Positions 45,498-54,698 of a DNA stretch of 56,190 nucleotides are shown here, one piece after another. Origin of the DNA: Planctomycetota bacterium (GTDB lineage: Bacteria > Planctomycetota > GCA-002687715); contig NYSS01000177.1 of NCBI GenBank assembly GCA_002683135.1, positions 1 to 56,190 on the forward strand, given 5' to 3'. The translations under genes were made by a program, and so were the position numbers. The number at the start of each line of letters is the position of its first letter. Position 1 is the stretch's first letter. The notes beneath the pieces were generated by a model that saw only the letters and a list, made by a program, of their open reading frames with translations, was not told the origin of the DNA and did no database searches.

Positions 45498-46076
45498 ATG
45501 GCACGGGCGTTCGTCGCGCTGGCGTTACCCGCCAAGTTGCGGCAGCGTTTGTCTGAGGAGACCGACCGGTTGCGACTCGTCGGCGCACCGGTGTCATGGG
45601 TGCGGCCTGAGAATTTCCACGTCACCATGCGGTTCATCGGCGACCTGGTCGACGAAGAGCTGCTTGTGCTTGATGGCCTCCTTCGTGGAGCAGCTTCCGC
45701 GTCCCCTCCGCTTCCCCTGACCGCTCGGGGCCTGTCGACCTTCCCCGAATCGGGCTCCGGCCCGCCCCGAGTCGTGTGGTGTGGCATCGCCGAAGACGCG
45801 GGCAACGAAGGTAACCTTCAGGAGCTCCGAAACGGTATCCAGGAGGCCCTCCGCGGGCAGGGATACCGAGCGGAAAAGGCGCGGTTTCAGCCGCACATCA
45901 CCCTCGGACGGGTCCGCAGTGCATTTGACGCAGAGCCCCTACTGGAGCGCATCGGGCCGGCCATAAGACGCCCTTTCGGCACGTTCGTAGCCCGAGAGTT
46001 GATCCTGTACGAGAGCGTCACGGGCAACCAAGGGCTGGCTTACGAACCATTGCAGCGATTCCCGCTGGGCGGATGA
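45498..46076 (+). CDS. thpR: RNA 2',3'-cyclic phosphodiesterase (LigT/2H family)
   Basis: 192-residue two-histidine phosphoesterase. [14 protein letters not shown] at the start and the two HxTx motifs, HVTM near 41 and HITL near 133, define the active site that opens 2',3'-cyclic phosphates of [11 protein letters not shown] and [18 protein letters not shown] are family-typical. ATG 45498 follows the previous stop by two bases. The recA gene is 175 bases downstream, with its own putative control region between. Confidence 0.92.
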   Translation: MARAFVALALPAKLRQRLSEETDRLRLVGAPVSWVRPENFHVTMRFIGDLVDEELLVLDGLLRGAASASPPLPLTARGLSTFPESGSGPPRVVWCGIAEDAGNEGNLQELRNGIQEALRGQGYRAEKARFQPHITLGRVRSAFDAEPLLERIGPAIRRPFGTFVARELILYESVTGNQGLAYEPLQRFPLGG

Positions 46077-46108
46077 CGGACGCTCCATAACCCTTTTCCA
46101 CCAAGCTG

Positions 46109-46134
46109 GTTCGGCGCGTGTTCGGGTTTTGTTC
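46109..46134 (+). promoter_or_regulatory. triple GTTC direct repeat, putative SOS/LexA box
   Basis: GTTC at 46109-46112, 46120-46123 and 46131-46134 are each separated by exactly seven bases, so two overlapping GTTC-N7-GTTC sites occur. GTTC-N7-GTTC is the LexA-binding consensus of alphaproteobacteria. The repeat lies 118 bases before recA and just upstream of a possible -10 (TATCAT, 46158-46163, with TTCCCG at 17 bases). LexA itself is not in the window. Confidence 0.55.
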
Positions 46135-46251
46135 TTCCCGTTGTCCCTGGCGACCGCTATCATGCCCCCGTCGTCGGCATCATGGGCCGGCACGCACGGT
46201 TGGGCGCCGCTCTCCAACGAGCGCAGCGCGCGGAGGGAAAAGGAGACAGTG

Positions 46252-47349
46252 ATGGCAAAGGCGGACAAGGGCCAGGTGACGGACAAGGAGCGGGCAGCGA
46301 AGGATCAATCCCTGAAGTTCGCCCTGGCATCGATTGAAAAGCAGTTCGGCAAGGGTGCGATCATGCGCCAGGGCGAGAGCACGATCGACGAGGTCCAAGG
46401 CATCCCCACGGGGTCCCTGTCACTCGACCTGGCGCTCGGCGGAAAGGGACTGCCGCGTGGCCGCATCACCGAGATCTACGGGCCAGAGTCGTCCGGAAAA
46501 ACGACCCTCACGCTCCACCTCGCGGCCAACGCACAAAAGGCCGGTGGGATCGCCGCGTTCATCGATGCTGAACATGCCCTCGATCCGTCGTACGCCCGGA
46601 AGCTCGGCGTCGACTTCAAGAACCTCCTGATCAGCCAACCAGATACGGGGGAGCAAGCTCTCGAGATCACCGAGATGCTCATTCGATCGAACGCCATCGA
46701 CGTGCTCATCATCGACTCCGTCGCGGCGCTGGTACCCAAGGCTGAACTCGAGGGGGACATGGGGGACTCCCATGTCGGGCTCCACGCGCGGCTCATGTCG
46801 CAAGCTCTCCGGAAGTTGACAGCCGCGGTTGCCAAATCCAGCACGTGCCTCATTTTCATCAATCAGATCAGAGAGAAGATCGGCGTCATGTTCGGAAGCC
46901 CCGAAACGACAACCGGTGGGCGCGCACTGAAATTCTACTCCTCAGTACGATTGGATATACGCCGCATCGGGCGCATCAAGGACGGGGACGAGGTCAAGGG
47001 CAACCGCACCAAAGTCACCGTAGTCAAGAACAAGATCGCACCACCGTTCCGAGTCGTGGAGTTCGACATCCTCTACAGCGAAGGGATCTCCGGTGCCGGC
47101 GATTTGCTCGACCTGGGGGTCCAGGCTGGAATCGTCGACAAGACCGGAAGTTGGTTCAGCATGGGTGAGGAGCGACTTGGGCAAGGCCGCGAGCGTGCCC
47201 GCGAGGCGATCAAAGCAGATCCTTCTCTGGCCAAACGCATCCGAACCGGTGTCATGGACAAGGTCGCCGCAAAACGCCAGGCGGCATCAGATCAGGGAAA
47301 AGCGCCGTCCATAAAACCCTCCGGGGCCAAGAAGGCCGCCGCGTCGTAG
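46252..47349 (+). CDS. recA: recombinase A
   Basis: 365-residue RecA, strand-exchange ATPase and LexA co-protease. [41 protein letters not shown], Walker [10 protein letters not shown] near 69-77, [16 protein letters not shown], Walker [12 protein letters not shown], loop 1 [51 protein letters not shown] (in parts) are canonical. The Lys/Ala-rich tail (AKKAAAS) replaces the usual acidic tail. Start ATG 46252 is preceded by AGGAGA; the open frame continues upstream but without RecA similarity. The usual recX partner does not follow. Confidence 0.98.
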   Translation: MAKADKGQVTDKERAAKDQSLKFALASIEKQFGKGAIMRQGESTIDEVQGIPTGSLSLDLALGGKGLPRGRITEIYGPESSGKTTLTLHLAANAQKAGGIAAFIDAEHALDPSYARKLGVDFKNLLISQPDTGEQALEITEMLIRSNAIDVLIIDSVAALVPKAELEGDMGDSHVGLHARLMSQALRKLTAAVAKSSTCLIFINQIREKIGVMFGSPETTTGGRALKFYSSVRLDIRRIGRIKDGDEVKGNRTKVTVVKNKIAPPFRVVEFDILYSEGISGAGDLLDLGVQAGIVDKTGSWFSMGEERLGQGRERAREAIKADPSLAKRIRTGVMDKVAAKRQAASDQGKAPSIKPSGAKKAAAS

Positions 47350-47568
47350 CGGGCTGAGCGGGCCGCGCTGATCTCCCTGCCCGGGCTGAACGCCCTGCGG
47401 CCTTGTGGGGCGGGCAACCGCTTGGCCCACGAGGTCGTTTCGATCCACCCGTTTACGGTTGTGTTCTTTTTGGCAGAATGCTCGGACAGCGCTGCGCAGC
47501 AGGTCCGTCCCCGGTCACTGGTGGGACCGGCTGTGAGAGCGTAAGATCCTACCGAAGCACGACATAGA

Positions 47569-47585
47569 CCTCGCGAATCGCGAGG
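47569..47585. promoter_or_regulatory. 17-base palindrome before rpmF
   Basis: CCTCGCGA (47569-47576) and TCGCGAGG (47578-47585) are perfect inverted repeats about a single A, ending 14 bases before the rpmF start. It could be an operator for the rpmF-plsX-fab operon (fatty-acid regulators often bind such dyads) or form a hairpin near the ribosome-binding site. No T tract follows, so it is not a terminator. Confidence 0.45.
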
Positions 47586-47599
47586 GGAGCGAGGTGGTC

Positions 47600-47782
47600 A
47601 TGGCCGTCCCGAAGAAGCGGACCTCCAAGATGAAAAAGCGCCAGCGGCGCTCACATCACCGGTTGGCGGGTTTAAACCTCGCTCGGTGCGCGCATTGCGG
47701 CGCTGCAATCCGGCCTCACCGCGTCTGCCACAATTGCGGCCAGTACAAGGGTGAAGCCGTAGTCCAGATGGACGACTTCTAA
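47600..47782 (+). CDS. rpmF: 50S ribosomal protein L32
   Basis: 60-residue L32 with MAVPKKRTSKMKKRQRRSHH at the start and a zinc ribbon: CAHCGA and CHNCGQYKG, two CxxC pairs. ATG 47600 (after an in-frame GTG at 47594) has GAGG upstream. It heads the classic rpmF-plsX-fabH-fabD-fabG-acpP-fabF order, coupling ribosome and phospholipid synthesis; the preceding DUF177 gene found in many bacteria is missing here, replaced by recA. Confidence 0.95.
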   Translation: MAVPKKRTSKMKKRQRRSHHRLAGLNLARCAHCGAAIRPHRVCHNCGQYKGEAVVQMDDF

Positions 47783-47798
47783 GCCGCCCGTCACGCAG

Positions 47799-48815
47799 AT
47801 GGCCGACGCGCGCATAGCCCTTGACGCCATGGGCGGCGACCGCGCACCCGGGGAGACGGTGCGCGGCGCAATCGAGGCCGTTGGCGCAGACCCAGACCTC
47901 CAAGTCGTCTTGGTAGGCCGGGAGCCAGTGTTGCTGGCCGAGCTGGAATCCGCACCGGAGGCCGGCCGCGACCGAATCGAGATCTTCCACGCCTCTGAGG
48001 TCGTCTCTGGCGGCGACGCCGCCGCCCTCGGCTACCGCAAGGAGGACGGGTCCATCCGGCGAGCGTGTGAGCTGGTCAAGTCCGACGACGTCCACGGACT
48101 CGTGGCCGCCGGCAACACCGCCGCGACGGTGACCGCGGCGGTTGCGGTGCTCAAACGACTGCCGCGCGTTAGACGCCCCGGCATCGCGGTCACATTGCCA
48201 TCGGGCGACGGCCGCACCACCCTCTGCGACGCCGGCGCCAACATCCACTGCAAGCCCATACATCTGTTCCATTACGGGATCATGGCGTCCCTTTACTGCA
48301 GCGCCATGTTTGAAAAAGAACGGCCCACGATCGGCCTGATGAACATCGGCAGTGAGGCGGGCAAGGGCACGGATCTCGTCAAGGAAACGGCCCGGTTGTT
48401 CGGTGAAACCAACCTCAACTTCATCGGCAATGTGGAGGGCAATGACGTCTTCAACGGGCGCTGCGACGTGATCGTCTGCGAGGGGTTCGTAGGGAACGTC
48501 ATCCTCAAGACCGCCGAAGGCCTCTACGCGATGGTGGCCCGGCGACTCCAGCAAGTGCAGAAAGCACTGGACGGGGTTGCCAAGAACGGGGACGAAATGA
48601 CTCGTGACGCCCTCCGGCGGTTCCGCTCAAACGCCGACTGGAGCGAGCAGGGAGGCGCCCCGCTCCTCGGCATCAACGGCATGGTGCTCATCTGCCATGG
48701 CCGCTCTGGCGCCCGCGCCATTCGCAACGGCATCCTCCAGGCGGCACGGATTCACAGAAAGCAGGTCCTTCAGTCCATGGCGCGAGGCCTTGTCGAGGAG
48801 GGGAGCGTTTCGTGA
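47799..48815 (+). CDS. plsX: phosphate acyltransferase PlsX
   Basis: 338-residue enzyme making acyl-phosphate from acyl-ACP for phospholipid synthesis. IALDAMGGDRAPGETVRGA at the start, EVVSGGDAAALGYRKEDGSIRRA, VAAGNTAATVTAA, MNIGSEAGKGTDLVKET, FIGNVEGNDVF, VCEGFVGNVILKTAEG and GGAPLLGINGMVLICHGRS are family hallmarks. It follows rpmF by 16 bases with no separate Shine-Dalgarno visible and overlaps the fabH start by four bases (GTGA). Confidence 0.96.
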   Translation: MADARIALDAMGGDRAPGETVRGAIEAVGADPDLQVVLVGREPVLLAELESAPEAGRDRIEIFHASEVVSGGDAAALGYRKEDGSIRRACELVKSDDVHGLVAAGNTAATVTAAVAVLKRLPRVRRPGIAVTLPSGDGRTTLCDAGANIHCKPIHLFHYGIMASLYCSAMFEKERPTIGLMNIGSEAGKGTDLVKETARLFGETNLNFIGNVEGNDVFNGRCDVIVCEGFVGNVILKTAEGLYAMVARRLQQVQKALDGVAKNGDEMTRDALRRFRSNADWSEQGGAPLLGINGMVLICHGRSGARAIRNGILQAARIHRKQVLQSMARGLVEEGSVS

Positions 48816-49810
48816 CCACCCAGAACACCGTCCGCGAGGCCGGGATCCTCGGAACCGGACACTATGTGCCCGAGAAGGTGCTCACAAACCGGGATTTCGA
48901 GAAGATCCTCGACACCACGGACGAGTGGATCTATTCCCGCACCGGCATGAAAGAACGGCGCATCGCGGCGCCCGAGCAGGCGACATCCGATCTCTGCATT
49001 GAAGCCGGACGCCGAGCAATCGAAGACTCCGGGCTGCAGCCGGATCAAATCGGCCTCATTATCGTGGCCACGGTCACCCCCGATCACCTCGTCCCGGCCA
49101 CCGCACCCATCGTTCAGCACGCCCTCGGCTGTGTGAATTCCGGAGCTTTCGACGTCGAGGCCGCCTGCTCGGGATTCGTTACCGGGCTGTCCGTGGCCCA
49201 GGGCCTCATCGGGAACGGCACCCTCGACAACGTCCTCGTCATTGGCGGCGAGTGCATGAGCCGCATCCTTGATTACGAGGATCGCGCGAGCTGCATCCTG
49301 TTCGGCGACGGGTCAGGGGCTGCCGTCGTCAGCTCGACAGCGACCCGGGGACGTATTCTCCAGAGCTTTGTCGGGGCGGATGGCAGCGGCTCCCACACCA
49401 TGCAAGTGATGGCAGGTGGCTCTCGGCGTCCAGCGGATATCGCGGCTGTTCAGGAAAAGATGCACCTGCTCACCATCAAGGGAAACGACGTCTTCAAATT
49501 CGCAGTGAGCACCTTCCGTCGCCTGCTTGAACAGCAGATGCGGGACTTCGACTTCGGCCCAGATGGCCTCGGCTTGGTGGTTCCGCATCAGGTCAATTAC
49601 CGGATCATCGAATCGGCGCTAAAAAAGCTCGACATCCCGGAAGAGAAGATCTTCATGAACCTGGAGAAGTACGGGAACACGTCCGGTGCGAGCGTCGGTA
49701 TCGCCCTGGATGAAGCCATTCGACAGAAGCGCCCCCAGGAAGGGCAGTACCTGTCGTTGATCGCTTTTGGCGCCGGCCTCACGTGGGCGTCGGCATTGCT
49801 TCGCTGGTAG
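48812..49810 (+). CDS. fabH: 3-oxoacyl-ACP synthase III
   Basis: 332-residue condensing enzyme starting fatty-acid chains from acetyl-CoA or branched acyl-CoA and malonyl-ACP. Catalytic Cys in VEAACSGF near 117, His in VVPHQVNYRI near 255, Asn in GNTSGASVG near 287; the classic AACAGF is AACSGF here. DEWIYSRTGMKERRIA binds CoA. GTG start overlapping plsX implies translational coupling. Confidence 0.96.
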   Translation: MTTQNTVREAGILGTGHYVPEKVLTNRDFEKILDTTDEWIYSRTGMKERRIAAPEQATSDLCIEAGRRAIEDSGLQPDQIGLIIVATVTPDHLVPATAPIVQHALGCVNSGAFDVEAACSGFVTGLSVAQGLIGNGTLDNVLVIGGECMSRILDYEDRASCILFGDGSGAAVVSSTATRGRILQSFVGADGSGSHTMQVMAGGSRRPADIAAVQEKMHLLTIKGNDVFKFAVSTFRRLLEQQMRDFDFGPDGLGLVVPHQVNYRIIESALKKLDIPEEKIFMNLEKYGNTSGASVGIALDEAIRQKRPQEGQYLSLIAFGAGLTWASALLRW

Positions 49811-49849
49811 CACCGCTGAGAGAGACACGCCGTCGACGGACGCCTCAAG

Positions 49850-50761
49850 ATGCGAGCCATCCTTTTCCCCGGACAGGGCGCACAGAGTGTCGGCATGGGG
49901 GCCGCCCTTTGTGAACGCCATCCCGCAGCCCGGGCTGTCTTCGAGGAGGCCGATGATGTCCTCGGCTACAGCCTCTCCACCCTGTGCTTCGAAGGACCGG
50001 CCGACCAGCTCATTCGGACCGACCGGGCTCAACCCGCCATCTACGTGACGTCGGTCGCCACGGTTCAGGCGCTGGAGGAGTCCGGGGGACTCGATCGCGA
50101 CGGGTACGGCGCGGCCGCAGGACTGAGCCTGGGCGAATACACGGCATGCTGGTTTGCAGACGTGTTTTCGTTCGCTGATGGACTGCGCGTGGTGCAGCGC
50201 CGCGGTACAGCGATGCAGGAGGCATGTGACCTCGAGCCGTCTGGCATGGTGAGCCTGATCGGCGCCGACAGAGACAAGGCGGAGGCTGTGTGCGATGCCG
50301 CCCGCGGCGATGGGGTCCTGGTGGTCGCCAATCTGAACTCCCCGGGTCAGGTCGTGCTCTCGGGATCTCATGGCGCGTGCGGGAGAGCGCAAGAGGCCGC
50401 CAAGGAACTCGGAATCCGGCGTGCCATACCGCTGAAAGTCTCGGGCGCCTTTCATTCTCCGCTCATGGCCACAGCACGCGCGTCCCTTGAGGCCACTCTT
50501 TCGGACGCGGACATCCGCGACGCCCGTGTCCCGGTCTATAGCAACGTCACCGCGACTCCGACCCGCGCCGGAGACGAGATCCGGAGCCTGCTCGCCCGCC
50601 AGGTCGTCAGCCCAGTCCTGTGGGAGAGTTCCATGAGACAGCTTGTTGCCGATGGGATGAGCAGCGCGGCCGAGCCGCCGCCGGGCACCGTCCTCGCAGG
50701 ACTCATGAAGAAAATCGCGCCCCACGTCGCCGTCGACGCACTCGATAACGAGGAGGAATGA
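49850..50761 (+). CDS. fabD: malonyl-CoA:ACP transacylase
   Basis: 303-residue transacylase loading malonyl groups on ACP. LFPGQGAQSVGMG at the start, QPAIYVTSVA, catalytic Ser in GLSLGEYTA near 91-95, Arg in VVQRRGTAMQEA, and the second catalytic residue in SGAFHSPLM. The tail (ALDNEEE) is acidic. Forty bases after fabH; stop four bases before fabG. Confidence 0.96.
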   Translation: MRAILFPGQGAQSVGMGAALCERHPAARAVFEEADDVLGYSLSTLCFEGPADQLIRTDRAQPAIYVTSVATVQALEESGGLDRDGYGAAAGLSLGEYTACWFADVFSFADGLRVVQRRGTAMQEACDLEPSGMVSLIGADRDKAEAVCDAARGDGVLVVANLNSPGQVVLSGSHGACGRAQEAAKELGIRRAIPLKVSGAFHSPLMATARASLEATLSDADIRDARVPVYSNVTATPTRAGDEIRSLLARQVVSPVLWESSMRQLVADGMSSAAEPPPGTVLAGLMKKIAPHVAVDALDNEEE

Positions 50762-50765
50762 GCCG

Positions 50766-51512
50766 ATGGATCTCGGTCTCAAGAACAAGGTCGCCGTCGT
50801 CACCGGAGCGTCCCGCGGAATCGGACGCGCGGTAGCCGTCTCCCTCGCCGGAGAAGGGGCCCAGGTTGCCTGCGTCGCGACCTCGATCGAGACAGCCACG
50901 TCCACCGCGGAGGCCTGCCGAGCTTGCGGCGTCAAGGCGATCCCCTACGGCGTCGACATCGCGGATTATGCCGCGACCCAAGAACTGGCAGGTTCTATCT
51001 CAGCGGAGTTTGGAAAGATCGATGTCCTCGTCAACAACGCCGGAGTGACCCGTGACGGGGTGTTCATGCGCATGGGCGAGGTCGACTGGGACCGGGTGAT
51101 GGACGTCAACCTCAAGGGGGCGTTCAACCTCACCCGGGCGTTCGCCCGCGGCCTCCTGAAGAATCGAGGCGCCCGCGTCATCAACATGGCATCTGTGGTG
51201 GGAATCGCGGGAAACGCGGGTCAGGCCAATTATGCAGCCAGCAAAGGGGGCTTGATCAGCCTGACCCGGTCCCTGGCGAAGGAATTCGGCGGACGGGGCG
51301 TCACGGTAAATGCCGTCGCCCCAGGGTTCATCGACACGGACATGACCGGGGATGTCCCGGAGGCCCATCGGGAGGCGATGGTCGGCAGCATCTCCCTGGC
51401 ACGGCCCGGAACTCCGGACGACGTGGCCCGCGGAGTGCTGTATCTGGCCTCCGACCTCGCCTCATACGTCACCGGCCAGGTGCTCGTAATCGATGGGGGC
51501 ATGAGACTTTAG
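50766..51512 (+). CDS. fabG: 3-oxoacyl-ACP reductase
   Basis: 248-residue SDR reducing 3-oxoacyl-ACP with NADPH. VVTGASRGIGRAVAVSLAGEGA near 11-32 binds the cofactor, NNAGVTRDGVFMRMGEVDWDRVMDVN is FabG-typical, catalytic Ser in MASVVGIAGN, and YAASKGGLIS supplies Tyr and Lys. IDGGMRL end. GAGGAA overlaps the previous gene's end, so it is part of the same transcript. Confidence 0.96.
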   Translation: MDLGLKNKVAVVTGASRGIGRAVAVSLAGEGAQVACVATSIETATSTAEACRACGVKAIPYGVDIADYAATQELAGSISAEFGKIDVLVNNAGVTRDGVFMRMGEVDWDRVMDVNLKGAFNLTRAFARGLLKNRGARVINMASVVGIAGNAGQANYAASKGGLISLTRSLAKEFGGRGVTVNAVAPGFIDTDMTGDVPEAHREAMVGSISLARPGTPDDVARGVLYLASDLASYVTGQVLVIDGGMRL

Positions 51513-51551
51513 ATGCCCTCCAGTAGAGTTCAGGGCAAGAGGTCACTTCAT

Positions 51552-51580
51552 TTGAACGGCCTCTAACCGTGTGGTAACAA
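51552..51580 (+). promoter_or_regulatory. possible internal promoter for acpP
   Basis: TTGAAC (51552-51557) and TAACAA (51575-51580) are 17 bases apart in the 150-base gap before acpP. A small inverted repeat GTGGT/ACCAC overlaps the -10. Separate expression would suit the high ACP demand. The -10 match is only moderate. Confidence 0.4.
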
Positions 51581-51662
51581 GACCACGTTCGAGACGTGCG
51601 GCGCACGGGGTCGTTGGGCCCGCGCCAAGTGCGTCTCCGCAACCGCAACAGGAACAACTTTC

Positions 51663-51911
51663 ATGTCCGAGAAGTCCATCGAGGATCGGGTGATCGAGAT
51701 CGTCTGTGAGCAGCTCTCCACGAGCAAGGAGAACGTCACTATCCAGACATCATTCATCAACGACCTGGGGGCCGACTCCCTTGACACCGTCGAACTCGTG
51801 ATGGAGTTCGAAGAGCGCTTCGGGATCGAGATTCCGGACGACGCCGCGGAGAAGATTCAAACCGTCGGCGACGCCGTCGAGTTCATCAAGAGCAAGGCCG
51901 CCGGCGTTTAG
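51663..51911 (+). CDS. acpP: acyl carrier protein
   Basis: 82-residue ACP carrying the 4'-phosphopantetheine arm on Ser in [24 protein letters not shown], the conserved DSL near residues 37-39. Acidic helices and the [19 protein letters not shown] ending are canonical. AGGAA lies before the ATG. Located between fabG and fabF as in most bacteria, with a 150-base gap before it. Confidence 0.97.
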   Translation: MSEKSIEDRVIEIVCEQLSTSKENVTIQTSFINDLGADSLDTVELVMEFEERFGIEIPDDAAEKIQTVGDAVEFIKSKAAGV

Positions 51912-51953
51912 GCTTGGAGCCCCAATGCCCAGCCTAGGCCTGGGCGGGAGACC

Positions 51954-53192
51954 ATGAAGCGACGCGCAGCGATCACGGGGATCGGAGTGATCAGCCCTGT
52001 AGGGCTCGATCATGAGTCCACATTCGACGCCCTTCTGGCTGGGCGGTCCGGGGTCGGCCCGATCACCCTGTTTGACCCCACCGAGTACAAGACTCGGATT
52101 GCCGCCGAGGTCAAGGACTTCGATCCCACCACCCGGCTTGACGCCAAACTCGTGCGGCAGGTGGACCGATTCTGCCAGATCGGCCTGCCGGCCGGACTGG
52201 CGGCGTGGAGCGACAGCGGTCTGGATATCTCTGCGCTCGATCCGACGCGCGTCGGGGTCGTTGCGGGCTCGGGAATCGGCGGTCTGGCCACCATCGAGAG
52301 TCAGACCCAGGTGCTGAACGAACGCGGCCCGGGACGTGTCACGCCCCGGCTCATTCCCCGGCTCATGCTCAACGCGCTGAGTGGCGAACTGAGCATCCTC
52401 CTCGGTCTCAAGGGGCCCAACTGGGTCACGGCTTCGGCTTGCGCATCGGCCTCACACGCGCTCGGCTCCGGGCTGCGGGCCATTCAGATTGGAGAGGCGG
52501 ACGTCGTGGTCTCCGGGGGCTCGGAGGCCACCATCACCCCGCTGGCTGTCGCCGGGTTCTGCAATCTCAAGGCGATGTCAACCCGCAACGACGATCCGGA
52601 ACGAGCGAGCCGACCCTTCGATAAGGACCGCGACGGATTCGTCATGGGCGAAGGTGCGGCGTTCCTGGTGTTGGAAGAGATGGAGAGCGCGAAGAAGCGG
52701 GGTGCACGCATCTACGCAGAGCTCTCCGGTTTTGGCGCCACCGCCGATGCCCACCACATCACAGCTCCCGCCGAGAACGCGGAGGGGGCCCAGAGATCGA
52801 TGCGCGCCGCCCTTCAGGACGGCGGTTTTGATTTAGGACAGGTGGACTACATCAACGCGCACGGAACCAGCACACCCATCAACGACCCCAATGAGTCAGC
52901 GGCGATTCGCGCCGTGTTCGGGGATCACGCTGACCGGCTGAGCATCTCGAGCACCAAGTCCATGATCGGGCACTCGCTGGGCGCCTCTGGGGCGCTAGAG
53001 GCCGCTGTCTGCGCGCTCTCCATCAGCCGCGGGGTCGTACACCAGACACTGAATCACGAAGAGCCCGGAGAGGGCTGCGACCTCGATTACGTGAAGGAGG
53101 GGCCCCGCGAGATGAAGGTCAGGGCCGCGCTCTCCAATAGTCTCGGCTTCGGTGGGCACAACGCCACCCTGGCGTTTTCCCAAGTCGACTGA
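51954..53192 (+). CDS. fabF: 3-oxoacyl-ACP synthase II
   Basis: 412-residue elongating condensing enzyme. ITGIGVISPVG at the start, catalytic Cys in TASACASASHALG near 160, His in NAHGTSTPINDP near 302, Lys in STKSMIGHSLGASGALEA with the second His near 338. FDKDRDGFVMGEGA and NSLGFGGHNATLAF are signature segments. GGGCGGGAG precedes the ATG 43 bases after acpP. Confidence 0.97.
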   Translation: MKRRAAITGIGVISPVGLDHESTFDALLAGRSGVGPITLFDPTEYKTRIAAEVKDFDPTTRLDAKLVRQVDRFCQIGLPAGLAAWSDSGLDISALDPTRVGVVAGSGIGGLATIESQTQVLNERGPGRVTPRLIPRLMLNALSGELSILLGLKGPNWVTASACASASHALGSGLRAIQIGEADVVVSGGSEATITPLAVAGFCNLKAMSTRNDDPERASRPFDKDRDGFVMGEGAAFLVLEEMESAKKRGARIYAELSGFGATADAHHITAPAENAEGAQRSMRAALQDGGFDLGQVDYINAHGTSTPINDPNESAAIRAVFGDHADRLSISSTKSMIGHSLGASGALEAAVCALSISRGVVHQTLNHEEPGEGCDLDYVKEGPREMKVRAALSNSLGFGGHNATLAFSQVD

Positions 53193-53256
53193 CATCACGA
53201 CCCGTGGCTGGGTGGCACACGATGCGGCGTCGGGCGGCGGCGGGTTGGCGCCGGAC

Positions 53257-54654
53257 ATGAACATGACCGCGACCCTCGACATCCTCCGCATACGACTCGA
53301 TTCAGCAGAACAGGGCCACGTCTTGGGGTTCTGGGATCGCCTGGACGACGAAGCCCGCGCGGCGCTACTGGACGACGTAGCATCCGTCGACCTGGAACAA
53401 CTCAAGGCTCTGCATCGGCGATCGCTCGATCAAGAACCAACCGGCCCTGCTTCGGTGGAGGCGCTCCCGCAAATCACCAAAGGGGCGGACTCGCAGGCCG
53501 ATGCTGATGCTCGCCGGGTCGGGGAGCAGCTTCTCCGGGATGGCAAGTCTTGCGCATTCACGGTGGCCGGTGGGCAAGGCACCCGCCTCGGCCATGAGGG
53601 ACCAAAGGGGACCTTCCCCGCGACTCCGATTCAAGGCAAGCCCCTGTTTCAGGTCTTCGCCGAGAAGCTCCTCGTCCTTGAACGTCGGTTCCTTCAGCCG
53701 GTTCCCTGGTATGTCATGACGTCTCCGGGCAACCACGACGACACACAGTCCTTCTTTGCACAGCACGACTACTTCGGACTCAAGAGTGACCACGTCATGT
53801 TCTTCCAGCAAGGGACCATGCCTGCCCTCACCGCCGACGGGCGGCTGATATTGGAGTCCGAGCACGCCCTGTTCCGCAGCCCCGACGGTCACGGAGGCTC
53901 CCTGCGCGCGCTCTTCGAATCCGGCGCCGTCGCTGACATGGAGACCCGCGGCGTCGAGGAGATCTACTACTTCCAGGTCGACAACCCCCTCGTCGAGATG
54001 TGTGACCCCGTGTTCATGGGTTACCACCGCCAGCGTGGGAGCGAATTCTCCTCCAAGTCCGTGCCCAAACGCGCCCCCGAGGAGAAGGTCGGCATCCTCG
54101 TCCTGGTCGACGGTAAGCCGGGCGTCATCGAATATTCCGACCTCGCCGACGGCCTGCGGAACGCCCGAGAAGACAGCGGCCTGCTTCGGTTCCGAGCCGG
54201 GAATATCGCTGTACACGCCATCTCCAGGGCCTTCGTCGAGCGGCTCAATGAGGGCGGCTTTGGGCTCCCCATGCACATCGCGCGCAAGAAAATCCCCGCC
54301 AAACAACCGGACGGCGCGATCGCATCCGTCGACGGAATCAAGTTCGAGACCTTCGTCTTCGACGCCCTGCCTCTCGCGCGGAAAGTTTTGCTGATGGAGG
54401 TGCCGCGCGCGACGGAATTTGCTCCGATCAAGAACCGGGACGGCAGCGACTCGCCTGAGACTTCATGGCGAGCGCAGTCCACCCAGTTCGCAGACTGGCT
54501 GGAGGCCGCCGGGGTCGTCGTACCCCGAGACCCGGATGGAAGCCCCCAGCATCGCATCGAGATCTGCCCGCTCTTCGCAGATAGCAGGCAGGAGGTCGCG
54601 CAGCGCAGGACGGAGTTACCCGACTCCATCGATGCGGACACCATGATCGCCTGA
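53257..54654 (+). CDS. UDP-N-acetylhexosamine pyrophosphorylase, UAP1/UDPGP type
   Basis: 465-residue nucleotidyltransferase of the eukaryote-like UDPGP family, expected to form UDP-GlcNAc (or UDP-GalNAc/UDP-glucose) from UTP and sugar 1-phosphate. AGGQGTRLGHEGPKGTFP near 107-124 is the UAP signature; YVMTSPGNHDDTQSFF, VMFFQQGTMPALTADG, YYFQVDNPLVEMCDP, VGILVLVDGKPGVIEYSDL and KFETFVFDALP follow in UAP order. This differs from the bacterial GlmU. Residues 1-60 are a helical N-terminal part as in UAP1. Start chosen at ATG 53257; ATG 53263 is equally possible. Near ddl, so probably peptidoglycan or envelope precursor supply. Confidence 0.88.
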   Translation: MNMTATLDILRIRLDSAEQGHVLGFWDRLDDEARAALLDDVASVDLEQLKALHRRSLDQEPTGPASVEALPQITKGADSQADADARRVGEQLLRDGKSCAFTVAGGQGTRLGHEGPKGTFPATPIQGKPLFQVFAEKLLVLERRFLQPVPWYVMTSPGNHDDTQSFFAQHDYFGLKSDHVMFFQQGTMPALTADGRLILESEHALFRSPDGHGGSLRALFESGAVADMETRGVEEIYYFQVDNPLVEMCDPVFMGYHRQRGSEFSSKSVPKRAPEEKVGILVLVDGKPGVIEYSDLADGLRNAREDSGLLRFRAGNIAVHAISRAFVERLNEGGFGLPMHIARKKIPAKQPDGAIASVDGIKFETFVFDALPLARKVLLMEVPRATEFAPIKNRDGSDSPETSWRAQSTQFADWLEAAGVVVPRDPDGSPQHRIEICPLFADSRQEVAQRRTELPDSIDADTMIA

Positions 54655-54698
54655 AGCGCCGCCGACCTGTAGAATGCGGTCTCCCTGGGGAGGGTCAT

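Noticed and set aside
51571-51586. GTGGT/ACCAC hairpin before acpP as a terminator
   Set aside because: Only five base pairs and no T tract follows.
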